Shown here: in pieces, positions 9,204 through 17,659 of the stretch
How the letters are laid out: every line of letters begins with the position of its first letter
How positions within the stretch are numbered: the stretch's first letter is position 1
Source of the DNA: Winogradskyella pacifica
Lineage (GTDB): Bacteria; Bacteroidota; Bacteroidia; Flavobacteriales; Flavobacteriaceae
Reading direction: 5' to 3'
Length of the DNA: 64,000 nucleotides
NCBI RefSeq assembly: GCF_013403915.1
Contig: NZ_JABFDI010000004.1
Location: 124,001-188,000 of the forward strand
The notes under the pieces: model-generated
Databases searched by the model: none
What the model was told of the DNA's origin: nothing
What the model saw: the letters and a program-made list of their open reading frames with translations, nothing else
Made by a program: the position numbers and the translations under genes

Positions 9204-10262
9204 TCAATATTTATATACAATAGCATTTATGTTCATACCAGCACCAACACTAGCAAACATAATAATATCCCCTTTGTTAATCTCTTGATTTTTTACTTGG
9301 CCTTTTAGAATCATATCGAATAAAGTCGGTACAGTTGCCACACTAGAATTTCCTAATCTGTTAATCGTCATCGGCATAATACCTTCGGGCATTTCCATTT
9401 GGTGTAATTTGTAAAAACGCTTAACGATAGCTTCATCCATTTTTTCATTCGCCTGATGAATCAATATTTTTTTGACATCAGTAATTGAAACTCCACTATT
9501 GTCAAGACATGTTTTTAACGCTTTAGGAACGTTAGACAATGCAAATTCATAAATCTTACGACCATACATTTTAATGTAACGTCGCTTGGCTGTAACTTCA
9601 GGGTTATTGGTTTCTCCGAAGTAAATAAAATGGGCTTCGTCTAAAGCGTAAGTAGCAGATTCGTGCGCCAAAATACCTCCTTCTTCATCTGTTTCTTCTA
9701 TGATGACAGCGCCTGCACCATCGCTATAAATCATAGAGTCTCTATCATGTTGATCTATAACTCTAGACAAGGTTTCTGAGCCAATTACTAAACAACGTTT
9801 GGCAATACCAGCAGCGATAAACGCTTTAGCTTGTATAACGCCTTCTATCCAACCAGGACAACCAAAAAGTAAATCGTACCCAACACATTTAGGGTTTTTA
9901 ATTTGTAATAAATGCTTCACTCTAGATGCCATACTAGGTACGGTATCACTTTGTTCTGCATTATGTTTAACATCACCGTAATTATGTGCTACAATGATAT
10001 AATCGATACTTTCTTTATCTATTTTTGCATCATCTATAGCCTTTTGAGCAGCAAAAAAAGCAATATCAGAATTTAAGAGATCATCCTCAATATAACGGCG
10101 TTCTTGTATACCTGTAATAGCCTTAAATTTTTCTACAATAATTTCATTTGGGCTATTGATAGAAGAACCATCAGCATTTAAAAACTGATGATTATAAAAA
10201 TCCTCGTTTTTTTCAATAGTATTAGGAATATAACTCCCTGTACCTGTTATTTTAATTGCCAT
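9204..10262 (-). CDS. 3-oxoacyl-ACP synthase III family protein (KASIII-like)
   Basis: A 352-residue thiolase-fold enzyme with the KASIII catalytic triad visible: Cys135 in LLFGCPGWIEG, His in ILIHQANEKM (about 275) and Asn in NRLGNSSVATVP (about 306). FabH-type enzymes condense an acyl-CoA starter with malonyl-ACP. The sequence around the active Cys (GCPGW rather than DxxAACxGF) differs from housekeeping FabH, so this is probably a specialised paralogue, and its acyl substrate cannot be read from sequence. It may be co-transcribed with the methyltransferase and glycosyltransferase downstream. Upstream is a 172-nt gap holding the gcvP terminator. Confidence 0.85.
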   Translation of the reverse strand: MAIKITGTGSYIPNTIEKNEDFYNHQFLNADGSSINSPNEIIVEKFKAITGIQERRYIEDDLLNSDIAFFAAQKAIDDAKIDKESIDYIIVAHNYGDVKHNAEQSDTVPSMASRVKHLLQIKNPKCVGYDLLFGCPGWIEGVIQAKAFIAAGIAKRCLVIGSETLSRVIDQHDRDSMIYSDGAGAVIIEETDEEGGILAHESATYALDEAHFIYFGETNNPEVTAKRRYIKMYGRKIYEFALSNVPKALKTCLDNSGVSITDVKKILIHQANEKMDEAIVKRFYKLHQMEMPEGIMPMTINRLGNSSVATVPTLFDMILKGQVKNQEINKGDIIMFASVGAGMNINAIVYKY

Positions 10263-10382
10263 TGTTAATTGTTTTCATAGTTACGAAACTAACTAATAAT
10301 ATATACATTTTGTTATTTACAGTTCTAAAGCAAGAATTTTTAAAGAATTCATAATTATAGTCGTCTATAATTTATAAAAAGC

Positions 10383-10416
10383 AAAAAAAAGTATTCAATT
10401 TGAATACTTTTTTTTT
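10383..10416. terminator. bidirectional intrinsic terminator after gcvP
   Basis: A perfect 10-bp stem, AAAGTATTCA and TGAATACTTT, with a 3-nt loop, flanked by an A run on one side and a T run on the other, so it works for either direction. It lies 19 nt beyond the gcvP stop codon and ends gcvP transcription before the KASIII-like gene. Confidence 0.8.
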
Positions 10417-10434
10417 AATATTTATCGATTAAAA

Positions 10435-13284
10435 CTAAGCATCCATATAAGCTTCAATTGGAGCACAACTACATATTAAGTTACGATCTCCATAGGCATC
10501 ATCGACACGCCTCACACTTGGCCAAAATTTATTATCTCTAACAAAATCTAATGGAAATGCTGCAGCTTCTCTGCTATATGGTAATGACCATTCATCAGCG
10601 GTAAGCATACCTAAGGTGTGTGGTGCATTTTTTAGCATATTATTAGATTCGTCCTTAGATGATGCATCAATTTCTTTTCGAATTGAAATCATAGCATCAC
10701 AAAAACGATCCATTTCAGCTTTACTTTCGCTTTCAGTAGGTTCAATCATCATGGTTCCTGCAACGGGGAATGACACTGTTGGTGCATGAAAACCATAATC
10801 CATTAAACGTTTTGCAATGTCTGTAACTTCAATACCGTTGGCTTTAAAATCACGACAATCAATAATCATTTCGTGAGCAGCTCTTCCCTTTTCTCCAGAG
10901 TATAAAGTTGGGTAAGATCCGTTTAAACGTTCTTTAATATAGTTGGCATTTAAAATGGCAACTTCGGTTGCTTTTTTCAAACCTCTATAGCCTAACATTT
11001 TTATATAACCATAAGAAATAAGACATACTAAAGCAGATCCAAAAGGTGCTCCTGAAATTGCTGTAATAGCTTGATGGCCTCCCGTTTTTATGATTGGGTT
11101 TCCTGGTAAAAAGGGTACTAATTGTTTGGCTACACAAATTGGTCCAACTCCTGGTCCACCACCTCCATGAGGAATCGCAAAGGTTTTATGTAAATTTAAG
11201 TGACAAACATCGGCTCCGATATTTCCTGGATTGGTTAATCCAACTTGCGCATTCATGTTGGCACCATCCATATAAACTTGGCCTCCGTTATCGTGAATAA
11301 TCTGTGTAATTTCTTTTATGGAAGCTTCATAAACACCATGTGTAGATGGATATGTGACCATAATTGCCGAAAGATTATCTTTATGTAATTCTGCTTTTTC
11401 TCTTAAGTCTTCAACATCGATGTTTCCGTTTTCTGATGCTTTAGTGACAACCACTTTCATGCCAGCCATAACAGCACTCGCAGGATTTGTACCGTGTGCA
11501 GACGAAGGTATTAAACAAATGTTTCTATGATGATCTCCACGAGATTCGTGATACGCTTTAATAACCATCAATCCGGCAAACTCACCTTGTGCACCAGAAT
11601 TTGGCTGAAGCGATGTCGCTGCAAAACCAGTAATTTCTGATAACTGATTTTCTAATTCTTTAAGCATTAATTTGTAACCCGTAGCTTGTTCCGTTGGTAC
11701 AAATGGATGCATGCTACCCCAACTTGGCCAGCTTAATGGTAACATTTCTGAAGCCGCATTTAATTTCATGGTACAAGACCCTAATGAAATCATAGAGTGG
11801 TTTAATGCTAAATCTTTACGTTCTAAACGTTTGATGTAGCGCATTAATTCCGTTTCAGAATGATACGTGTTAAAAACATCAAAAGTTAAAAAATCGGATT
11901 GACGTTTTAGATGTGCAGGAATCGTTTCGTTAGTTGAAATAGATTCTATTTTGTCTGTAGTATTTCCTGTTACGTTTTCAAAAATTGTAATAATATCATT
12001 TAAGTCTGAAACATTAGTGGTTTCGTTTAAAGCGATATTAATGGTATTGGTATCTGGATAATGAAAATTCACTTCATTTTTCTCAGCTTCGTATTTTACT
12101 TTAACAGCATCTGCTTTTATCTGAATCGTATCAAAGTAATGTGAGTTGACTTGTTCTAATCCTAAACGCTCTAAAGCATTTGCTAAAGTTGAAGCTGAAT
12201 CTTTAACTTTATCAGCAATAAAAGTTAAGCCTTTTGGGCCATGGTAAACAGCATACATACCTGCCATCACCGCTAAAAGTACTTGAGCCGTACAGATATT
12301 TGATGTTGCCTTGTCGCGTTTAATATGTTGTTCTCTAGTTTGTAGTGCCATTCGCAAAGCTCTATTACCAGTAATGTCTTTTGTGACTCCAATAATACGA
12401 CCTGGAACATCACGTTTGTAAGCGTCTTTTGTCGCAAAATAAGCGGCATGTGGACCTCCGTAACCCATTGGTATTCCGAAACGTTGCGTCGTACCAATAA
12501 CAACATCTGCACCAAATTTACCTGGCGCTTCAAGCTTCACTAAGCTTAAAAGATCAGCTGCCACAGCAACTTTAATATTTTTAGCGTTTGCTTGTTCTAT
12601 AAATGATTTAATATCTGTAATCTGACCGTTTTTGGCTGGATACTGAACTAAGGCTCCAAAATACTCGTCTGAAAGATTATATTCAGTTTCGTTACCAATG
12701 ACTAATTCAATGCCTATAGGATTGGCTCTAGTTTCAAGTAAATCGATAGTTTGTGGTAAAACTAAATCTGAAACAAAGAATTTATTGACATTGGCTTTCT
12801 TTTGACCACGATCTCTAATCGCAAATAATAATGCCATAGCTTCCGCTGCAGCCGTACTTTCATCCAAAAGAGAGGCGTTCGCAATTTCCATTCCTGTTAA
12901 ATCAATAATCATGGTTTGGAAATTCAATAAGGCTTCTAATCGACCTTGAGCAATTTCAGCTTGATACGGTGTATAAGCGGTATACCAACCTGGGTTTTCT
13001 AATACATTACGCTGTATTACTGCAGGTAAATTAGTTGGGTAATACCCTAAACCAATGTATGTTTTGTAAATTTTATTACGTTGTGATAGTTCATTGATAT
13101 GGCTAAGATACTCTTGCTCACTCAACGCAGCATCTAGATTTAGATCGTTTTCTAAGCGAATGTTATCCGGAATAGTTTCCGTTATTAATTGTTCAATATT
13201 TTTAACACCTATAGTGTCTAACATGGCTTGTTGGTCATCTGAATTTGGGCCAATATGTCTGAGTGCAAAAGAAGTTGTATCCAT
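10435..13284 (-). CDS. gcvP: glycine dehydrogenase (decarboxylating), P-protein of the glycine cleavage system
   Basis: A 949-residue protein, the full length of the single-chain P-protein. It decarboxylates glycine using PLP and passes the aminomethyl group to lipoyl-H protein. The N-terminal half carries RHIGPN and YTPYQAEIAQGRLEALLN. The C-terminal half holds the PLP lysine in HLNLHKTFAIPHGGGGPG, with its glycine-rich loop, and the motif GANMNAQVGLTNPG. It is monocistronic: it has its own promoter element upstream (13311-13318) and a strong terminator downstream. GcvT and GcvH are not in the window. Confidence 0.97.
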   Translation of the reverse strand: MDTTSFALRHIGPNSDDQQAMLDTIGVKNIEQLITETIPDNIRLENDLNLDAALSEQEYLSHINELSQRNKIYKTYIGLGYYPTNLPAVIQRNVLENPGWYTAYTPYQAEIAQGRLEALLNFQTMIIDLTGMEIANASLLDESTAAAEAMALLFAIRDRGQKKANVNKFFVSDLVLPQTIDLLETRANPIGIELVIGNETEYNLSDEYFGALVQYPAKNGQITDIKSFIEQANAKNIKVAVAADLLSLVKLEAPGKFGADVVIGTTQRFGIPMGYGGPHAAYFATKDAYKRDVPGRIIGVTKDITGNRALRMALQTREQHIKRDKATSNICTAQVLLAVMAGMYAVYHGPKGLTFIADKVKDSASTLANALERLGLEQVNSHYFDTIQIKADAVKVKYEAEKNEVNFHYPDTNTINIALNETTNVSDLNDIITIFENVTGNTTDKIESISTNETIPAHLKRQSDFLTFDVFNTYHSETELMRYIKRLERKDLALNHSMISLGSCTMKLNAASEMLPLSWPSWGSMHPFVPTEQATGYKLMLKELENQLSEITGFAATSLQPNSGAQGEFAGLMVIKAYHESRGDHHRNICLIPSSAHGTNPASAVMAGMKVVVTKASENGNIDVEDLREKAELHKDNLSAIMVTYPSTHGVYEASIKEITQIIHDNGGQVYMDGANMNAQVGLTNPGNIGADVCHLNLHKTFAIPHGGGGPGVGPICVAKQLVPFLPGNPIIKTGGHQAITAISGAPFGSALVCLISYGYIKMLGYRGLKKATEVAILNANYIKERLNGSYPTLYSGEKGRAAHEMIIDCRDFKANGIEVTDIAKRLMDYGFHAPTVSFPVAGTMMIEPTESESKAEMDRFCDAMISIRKEIDASSKDESNNMLKNAPHTLGMLTADEWSLPYSREAAAFPLDFVRDNKFWPSVRRVDDAYGDRNLICSCAPIEAYMDA

Positions 13285-13310
13285 TAATAAAAATAATTTA
13301 TTTAGTTCTG

Positions 13311-13318
13311 CAAAAGTA
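13311..13318 (-). promoter_or_regulatory. -7 promoter element for gcvP
   Basis: On the minus strand this reads TACTTTTG, a full match to TAnnTTTG, 26 nt before the gcvP ATG. No glycine riboswitch-like structure was recognised in the short leader. Confidence 0.45.
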
Positions 13319-13392
13319 CGGATTTAGCCTAATTTTATAGTTAAGGAATACTAAAGTTTTTAACCGATGTTAGAGGTTATTAACACAATCCT

Positions 13393-13400
13393 TACTTTTG
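13393..13400 (+). promoter_or_regulatory. -7 promoter element for the UbiA-like gene
   Basis: TACTTTTG ends only 4 nt before the ATG at 13405, so the transcript would be leaderless or nearly so. Confidence 0.45.
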
Positions 13401-13404
13401 CGTT

Positions 13405-14241
13405 ATGCAAGTTTTAAAACGCATCTTTAACTTTTATTTGAATAGTAGTATTCATGTTGCATTAGCCGCTTGTTCTTTAGCTTGGGTAACATTAATTGAG
13501 CTGGACTTAGGTTATGATAAATACCTGCTATCTTTTGTGTTTTTTGCAACAATAACGGGGTATAATTTTGTAAAATACTTTGGAGTGGTAAAGTTTCACC
13601 ATCGCAGTTTGGCAAGTTGGTTAAAGGCCATACAAGTATTTTCTTTTATAGCTTTTTTGGCTATGTGCTATTATGTTTTGAAGCTTGAAACAGAAACCTT
13701 AATGGTCATTATAATTCTTGGGGTGATTACATTTTTTTATGCCATTCCTATTATGGTTCCAAAGCGCTATTTATTTGATGATCATAAGAATTTACGGCAA
13801 GTCAGTGGCTTAAAAGTATACCTCATTGCACTGATTTGGATGTTTACAACAGTGATTTTACCAATAGTGAATCATGACGTTTCAATTAATACGGATGTGA
13901 TTATTACAAGTGTTCAACGATTTAGTTATGTTCTTGTATTAATGTTGCCATTTGAGATTAGAGATCTAAATTATGACAATTTGAAATTGGCTACAATCCC
14001 TCAAAAAATAGGCGTCAAAAAAACTAAAATTATAGGTGTTGTACTTTTAGGTGCTTTTTTAATATTAGAGTTTTTTAAAGATCAATTATTGGAGAAATCA
14101 ATAATTGCAATCGTAGTTATTACGGTGATTACACTATTGCTTCTGCTTTTTTCAAACAAAAATCAATCAAACTATTTTAGTGCGTTTTGGGTAGAAGGTT
14201 TACCTATTATTTGGCTATTAATCTTGTTGTTGCTTCGCTAA
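13405..14241 (+). CDS. UbiA-like integral membrane protein
   Basis: A 278-residue polytopic protein with about eight hydrophobic helices. The segment EIRDLNYDNLKLATIPQKIGVKKTK resembles the second aspartate-rich motif and following loop of UbiA prenyltransferases (DxxD type, then TLPxxxG). The first aspartate-rich region near NFVKYF is poorly conserved, so enzymatic activity is uncertain. UbiA enzymes attach prenyl chains to aromatic acceptors in quinone, haem and lipid pathways. The last 24 nt overlap the tail of the convergent small zinc-finger-like gene. Confidence 0.6.
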   Translation: MQVLKRIFNFYLNSSIHVALAACSLAWVTLIELDLGYDKYLLSFVFFATITGYNFVKYFGVVKFHHRSLASWLKAIQVFSFIAFLAMCYYVLKLETETLMVIIILGVITFFYAIPIMVPKRYLFDDHKNLRQVSGLKVYLIALIWMFTTVILPIVNHDVSINTDVIITSVQRFSYVLVLMLPFEIRDLNYDNLKLATIPQKIGVKKTKIIGVVLLGAFLILEFFKDQLLEKSIIAIVVITVITLLLLLFSNKNQSNYFSAFWVEGLPIIWLLILLLLR

Positions 14242-14481
14242 TTCTTTATCAAATTGTGATTGAAGCTTATTGAGTTCGTCAGTTTTGAGACACTGAACTT
14301 TTGATTTTTCTATGGTTTGGGATAGTTTAGTGTTATTGCTAGAATACTTCTTTGAAATATTACAATACATAAGACGTAGTCTTAGTTTGAATTGTTCCCA
14401 AGTAGAAGCCTCATCATATTGTGCTTTATCACAAATATGTTTTGCTTCATCACAGCTTATAAATAAAAAACTTTTTTTCAT
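14218..14481 (-). CDS. small zinc-finger-like protein downstream of an ECF sigma factor (putative anti-sigma)
   Basis: An 87-residue soluble protein with an N-terminal Cys/His cluster (ISCDEAKHICDKAQY), resembling short zinc-binding anti-sigma-like proteins that accompany ECF sigma genes in Flavobacteriaceae. The C-terminal half is helical and lysine/glutamine rich. It starts 25 nt after the sigma factor stop on the same strand, so the pair is probably co-transcribed. The ZAS motif is not the canonical HxxxCxxC, so the anti-sigma role is inferred mainly from context. Its end overlaps the convergent UbiA-like gene by 24 nt. Confidence 0.6.
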   Translation of the reverse strand: MKKSFLFISCDEAKHICDKAQYDEASTWEQFKLRLRLMYCNISKKYSSNNTKLSQTIEKSKVQCLKTDELNKLQSQFDKELAKQQQD

Positions 14482-14506
14482 CTTTAATGTCCTTGTAAAC
14501 GGAATA

Positions 14507-15064
14507 TTATTTATACCAATTATCTTGCATGCATTCTGCTAATGCAGTTCGGGCTCTGTGTATAATTACCCATAGGTTAGACGCAGTAATATCTAAATCA
14601 TTACAAATGGTTTCTGTATCATAACCTAAAATGGTTTTCATCTTAAAAACGTCAGCTTGTTTTTCTGGCAATTTTCCTAAACAATTGTAGATAGCATCGC
14701 CTAATTCTGAATTTACCAAAGTGTCTTCAGCAGTTTTAACAGTAGAATCTGCCACGCGTTCTTCTAGCCAATCACCTTCAGTATCAGTATCACTGTTATA
14801 AGTCATTCTAACTTCGGCTTTACCTTTGTTAGAGTTTATTTTACGATAATGATCTATGATTTTTCGCTTTAAGATTGAAATGAGCCACGTTCGTTCGCTA
14901 GCTTCGCCCTTAAAGTTTTTCATGGATTTAAGACCGGCTAAAAAAGTTTCAGATATTAAATCTTGAGCGATTTCTCTATCATTTACACGAGTAATCGTAT
15001 AATTGAAGAGGTAATCTGAATATAATTTCACCCAATTATTTGGGTCTATTGTATGCTTAGGCAT
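14507..15064 (-). CDS. ECF-type sigma-70 family RNA polymerase sigma factor
   Basis: A 185-residue sigma factor with only regions 2 and 4. Region 2 (about residues 12-85) contains DREIAQDLISETFLAGLK and the DNA-melting part RTWLISILKRKIIDHYRK. Region 4 (about 120-180) contains LPEKQADVFKMKTILGYDTETIC followed by the recognition helix ASNLWVIIHRAR. The small zinc-finger-like gene downstream may be its regulator. The lipid-modifying methyltransferase and desaturase lie just upstream on the same strand, 91 nt away, but a link to them is not shown by the sequence. Confidence 0.92.
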   Translation of the reverse strand: MPKHTIDPNNWVKLYSDYLFNYTITRVNDREIAQDLISETFLAGLKSMKNFKGEASERTWLISILKRKIIDHYRKINSNKGKAEVRMTYNSDTDTEGDWLEERVADSTVKTAEDTLVNSELGDAIYNCLGKLPEKQADVFKMKTILGYDTETICNDLDITASNLWVIIHRARTALAECMQDNWYK

Positions 15065-15155
15065 CGTTCAGTTTCATTGCTGGTTCAAAAATAGGTTAAA
15101 AATTCGAGAAATAATTTAGTAATAAACGTTAAACCTTATTAGCGTAAGATTTATA

Positions 15156-16040
15156 TTAGCCATCATGTTTTGTTGCACTAATTATATAATATCCAAAACT
15201 TTTGATGTGTAGTCCTGTTAATAATGCGAAGAATGAACCCTTCAAATTATGCAGACTTTCTCTTTTAATAGGTTTAAAACTCAGTAGTTTTTTTAGAATA
15301 AATCCTGTAATCGCAAATGGGACATGTAATACAGAAGGGGCGACTCTATGTGAGGTGTCTTCAATTTTAATGTTGTTGAAACCTAAGTCTTGTAACTTTT
15401 GTTTTATAAAAGTATGAGTTTCTAGTTTTTCGAGGCTCCAATGGTTACACAAACGATTGTATGCGTAATCGGCTCCTTTGCAAAGTTCTGATTGTTCTTT
15501 TTTTAAGAAGGCATCAGCGATGACTAATTTCCCACCAGGTTTTAAAATTCGATAAGCTTCTTTTAATGAGTTTTCTCCATGTCCGGAATGGCAAAAGCTT
15601 TCTATCGCTACAGCCGAATCAAAGGAATTAGATTGAAATGAGGTGTTGTTGTAATTTTCTTTTAGAATAATACCATTTTTTCCTTGTAATAAATCATTGC
15701 CATGTTTCACCTGAAAATCAGAAAGTGTGACTCCATAAGTGATTAAATTTTGATGTTGTTTTAAGGCATAGCGCATTGTGCCGCCCATACCACAACCTAA
15801 ATCGATGAGTCTATGTTTTTTATTGTTAATTTGAAGTCGTTTTATAACCTGAGCGTTCATTTGGTTAAGCATGCTGTCGCGTTTAAAAGGATTAGTTTTA
15901 AAGGGGGCGTAATATCCGAAATGCATGTTAAAATCTTGACTCCAAAATTCGTAATCTTCTGAGGCTTCATTATAGAAATCTATCATTTCTATTTTGTTTT
16001 TTTCAGAATAGCTGTCAATAGGTAGTGCTTGTGTGTTCAT
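15156..16040 (-). CDS. SAM-dependent methyltransferase, small-molecule or lipid type
   Basis: A 294-residue class I methyltransferase. It has motif I LIDLGCGMGG at residues 78-87, motif II-like TYGVTLSDFQVKHG, SFDSAVAIESFCHSG as motif IV, and EAYRILKPGGKLVIAD as motif VI. This arrangement is typical of the sterol, tocopherol and cyclopropane-type group. The gene follows the desaturase gene by 19 nt on the same strand, so the two probably act together on a membrane lipid: the desaturase makes a double bond and this enzyme methylates the chain. That pairing is inference. The palindrome at 17061-17086 upstream of the operon suggests GbsR control. Confidence 0.8.
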   Translation of the reverse strand: MNTQALPIDSYSEKNKIEMIDFYNEASEDYEFWSQDFNMHFGYYAPFKTNPFKRDSMLNQMNAQVIKRLQINNKKHRLIDLGCGMGGTMRYALKQHQNLITYGVTLSDFQVKHGNDLLQGKNGIILKENYNNTSFQSNSFDSAVAIESFCHSGHGENSLKEAYRILKPGGKLVIADAFLKKEQSELCKGADYAYNRLCNHWSLEKLETHTFIKQKLQDLGFNNIKIEDTSHRVAPSVLHVPFAITGFILKKLLSFKPIKRESLHNLKGSFFALLTGLHIKSFGYYIISATKHDG

Positions 16041-16059
16041 GATAGTTGAGATTATGAAA

Positions 16060-16953
16060 TTAAATTCTAGGTAGTTTCCAGTTTAAGGTTTTGTGAAGTA
16101 TGGCAGTTGACTTCAGATTCCCTCTTTGACTTTTTACATCTGTTATTATTTTGGCTTTAGATAATAGCCATATAATTGACCAGCCAAAATCTATTTCATA
16201 CCATTTCATCGAGAATTTCGCAGAAGTGGGATGAGAGTGATGATTATTGTGAAACCCTTCTCCAAAAGAAATTAATCCTAAGATCACATCATTAAACCCG
16301 CTTTCGTCGGCATTTTGAATTGTATATCTTGAATAGCCGTATTTGTGCGAAGCATAACCAATATACCAATGCCCTAAAATAATTATTGATGTTCTTAAAC
16401 ATGTTGCTATTAGCATACTATTTATTCCAATAAAAATGGAAAGTATTAGCATGAAGATTATGTAGTGCAAATACCATGTTTTATTTAACCACCTCATCAT
16501 CGGATCATTTAAATCTTCTTTAGGAATATGATATCTGTTGATGTTGTTTGGTTCAAATGATAAATGAAGATTCCACCAGTAATCTGTAGATAATGAATGG
16601 TTGTACTGAAAGTATTTTGGACAATCTTTTCTGTTTTGCCAGTAGTCCCTGTAATAGTGTTGCTTTAGCCAACTTATGGGACTGCCGAGACCAGTTAGAA
16701 CAAATAGGTAAAGACTTAAGTTTTTGAAAAATTTAGAAGTCTTATAAGATTTATGAATAATACCTCTGTGCAAGCCAACAGAATGACCTATTCCAACCGT
16801 TAGAAATAATAATATAATGTTAAGTCCAATATCTTCGATAGTTATTTTAGAGAAGTCTATAAAAAATGTTGGTAGTATCATTAAATATAACCAAATGCAT
16901 TTTTTCCATGAAAAAGTAATCTTTCCGACGTTTGTTTTGAGTTTATGATTCAT
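16060..16953 (-). CDS. fatty acid desaturase-like membrane protein with altered second histidine box
   Basis: A 297-residue protein with four or so membrane helices and the layout of acyl-CoA/acyl-lipid desaturases. Box I is HRGIIH (H62, H67), an extra ligand is SH203 in YASHKYGY, and box III is HNNHHSHP (H235, H238, H239). The position of box II, normally HxxHH, reads HYYRD (H99, R102, D103), so two expected metal ligands are missing. It is either a subfamily with different metal binding or chemistry, or an impaired enzyme; preservation of everything else argues for the former. It is the first gene of an operon with the methyltransferase and is preceded by a GbsR-like operator. Confidence 0.75.
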   Translation of the reverse strand: MNHKLKTNVGKITFSWKKCIWLYLMILPTFFIDFSKITIEDIGLNIILLFLTVGIGHSVGLHRGIIHKSYKTSKFFKNLSLYLFVLTGLGSPISWLKQHYYRDYWQNRKDCPKYFQYNHSLSTDYWWNLHLSFEPNNINRYHIPKEDLNDPMMRWLNKTWYLHYIIFMLILSIFIGINSMLIATCLRTSIIILGHWYIGYASHKYGYSRYTIQNADESGFNDVILGLISFGEGFHNNHHSHPTSAKFSMKWYEIDFGWSIIWLLSKAKIITDVKSQRGNLKSTAILHKTLNWKLPRI

Positions 16954-17060
16954 GATAATTTAATTTTATAAGTGATACAAAAATGTAATAGGGGAAATGG
17001 CATTGTAATGATTAGCGATTTGTTAATATCATAAAAATATTTCATGTTTCTTTTGTTTTT

Positions 17061-17086
17061 AAACTTTCAGAAAAAATTGAAAGTTT
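17061..17086. promoter_or_regulatory. palindromic operator, copy 2 (probable GbsR site upstream of the desaturase operon)
   Basis: AAACTTTCA-N8-TGAAAGTTT, with the same 9-bp arms and the same spacing as the site at 17634-17659. It lies between the gbsR-like gene and the desaturase, 107 nt upstream of the desaturase ATG. There is no T run after it on the minus strand, so it is not an intrinsic terminator. Confidence 0.65.
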
Positions 17087-17106
17087 ATATTAAAAAAATA
17101 TACGTC

Positions 17107-17610
17107 CTACTTCATCAGTTTTAAAACCGACTTCGTTAACCAATTTTGCTTTTGATTCACCATCTTATTCATTAAGATATCTAAATCTTGCGTTAATTGA
17201 TTTAAAGCCTTGGTTTGTTTAATGAGTTCTTTTGTTTTTTCGGTGCCGTCATCTTTTATTGTAGATACGTCTTCAAGAACTTTAATCACAGGTCTAATTT
17301 CTCTTCGGCTACGCTCTTTTGCTACGATGCGTGCTAATTCTTGTACATCTTTTTCCGTCGTAAAAAACTCTTTGCGTTCACCAGAAACTAATACTTTGGT
17401 TACAATGCCCCAATCCATTAGTTGTCTTAAATTCATGCTCGTATTACCGCGCGAAATTTTAAGATCCTCCATAATGTCTTCCATAGACAGGGGGTGAGTT
17501 GAAATAAAAAGCAATGCTTGTATTTGAGCCATCGCTTTATTGATGCCCCAAAGCGAACCTAAACTTCCCCAAGTACTTATGAATTTTTCTTTTGCCTCTT
17601 GATATTCCAT
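17107..17610 (-). CDS. GbsR/MarR-family transcriptional regulator
   Basis: A 167-residue regulator with a winged-helix domain at about residues 15-95 (MEDIMEDLKISRGNTSMNLRQL is the recognition region, then the wing VLVSGERKEFF) and a long C-terminal helix that would form the dimer. Members of this family bind palindromes and respond to small ligands. Two copies of the same palindrome flank the gene, one over its own promoter and one in front of the desaturase operon. It therefore probably represses itself and controls lipid modification. The -7 element ends 4 nt before the ATG, implying a nearly leaderless mRNA. Confidence 0.85.
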   Translation of the reverse strand: MEYQEAKEKFISTWGSLGSLWGINKAMAQIQALLFISTHPLSMEDIMEDLKISRGNTSMNLRQLMDWGIVTKVLVSGERKEFFTTEKDVQELARIVAKERSRREIRPVIKVLEDVSTIKDDGTEKTKELIKQTKALNQLTQDLDILMNKMVNQKQNWLTKSVLKLMK

Positions 17611-17614
17611 AATA

Positions 17615-17659
17615 CAAATATATGATAATTTTTAAACTTTCAATAATTATTGAAAGTTT
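17615..17659 (-). promoter_or_regulatory. promoter of the gbsR-like gene with overlapping palindromic operator, copy 1
   Basis: On the minus strand TATATTTG (17622-17615) is a perfect -7 element and TTG (17643-17641) lies 18 nt upstream as the -33 element. The TTG is inside a perfect 26-bp palindrome, AAACTTTCA-N8-TGAAAGTTT, at 17634-17659. Binding there would block the promoter. The palindrome also touches the stop codon of the upstream peptidase gene. Confidence 0.7.

Noticed and set aside
17061..17086. Interpretation of the palindrome as a terminator of the gbsR-like gene
   Set aside because: No T run follows on the transcribed strand, and the same palindrome overlaps the gbsR promoter, so an operator fits better.
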